5,063 nucleotides of DNA, taken from assembly GCA_016200825.1 (NCBI GenBank), contig JACQEA010000159.1:1-5063 (forward strand), in the 5' to 3' direction. Position numbers and translations under genes: made by a program. This document shows, piece after piece, positions 5,049 to 5,063 of this stretch (position 1 is the stretch's first letter; each line of letters opens with the position of its first letter). The notes under the pieces are model-generated. The model was not told the DNA's origin. It saw nothing but the letters and a program-made list of their open reading frames with translations, and did no database searches. This stretch comes from Chloroflexota bacterium. Lineage in GTDB: Bacteria > Chloroflexota > Anaerolineae > UBA4142.

Positions 5049-5053
5049 AAAAA

Positions 5054-5063
5054 ATGAATACGA
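5054..5063 (+). CDS. Start of a plus-strand gene cut by the right edge
   Basis: ATG AAT ACG (Met-Asn-Thr) follows an excellent ribosome binding site with an A-rich spacer and lies downstream of a strong promoter and a long leader. Only three codons are visible, so nothing can be said about its product. Confidence 0.6.

Overview
The window looks like chromosome of an uncultured-type Chloroflexota (Anaerolineae-like) bacterium. The pointers are a lipoprotein binding protein whose mature N-terminus is a Val/Thr/Pro/Gln-rich tether, roughly balanced base composition with very heavy use of GCG and CGC codons, and Shine-Dalgarno plus sigma70-type signals. The phylum is an inference from style, not from a marker gene.

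Positions 1-4359 are read on the minus strand, right to left. First comes a creatininase-family metal-dependent amidohydrolase (4359-3637). A textbook promoter (3600-3628) follows, and its -35 box lies 8 bases past the hydrolase stop. It drives a general L-amino-acid ABC uptake operon: the binding lipoprotein (AapJ/BztA type, 3494-2367), a stem-loop (2326-2356), the AapQ-type permease (2311-1133) and the AapM-type permease (1133 to the left edge, about 377 residues visible, start overlapping the previous stop in TAATG). The ATPase (AapP/BztD) is not in the window and would be expected just past the left edge. The lipoprotein captures amino acids outside the membrane and the Q/M heterodimer forms the pore. 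The hydrolase may supply or process a related amide-containing substrate, but the sequence does not say which.

Positions 4360-5053 hold no strong gene. They contain divergent promoters, a short-period repeat in two inverted blocks, a candidate MITE-like element bounded by a 10-bp inverted repeat with TA at each end (4456-4670), and a very good plus-strand promoter (4733-4761). That promoter is followed by a leader of about 285 nt with several inverted repeats and a possible 68-codon small ORF. The ORF's stop codon sits inside the ribosome binding site of a plus-strand gene whose first three codons (from 5054) end the window.

The transporter and hydrolase are known families. The part that might be undescribed is the 4456-5053 intergenic/leader region.
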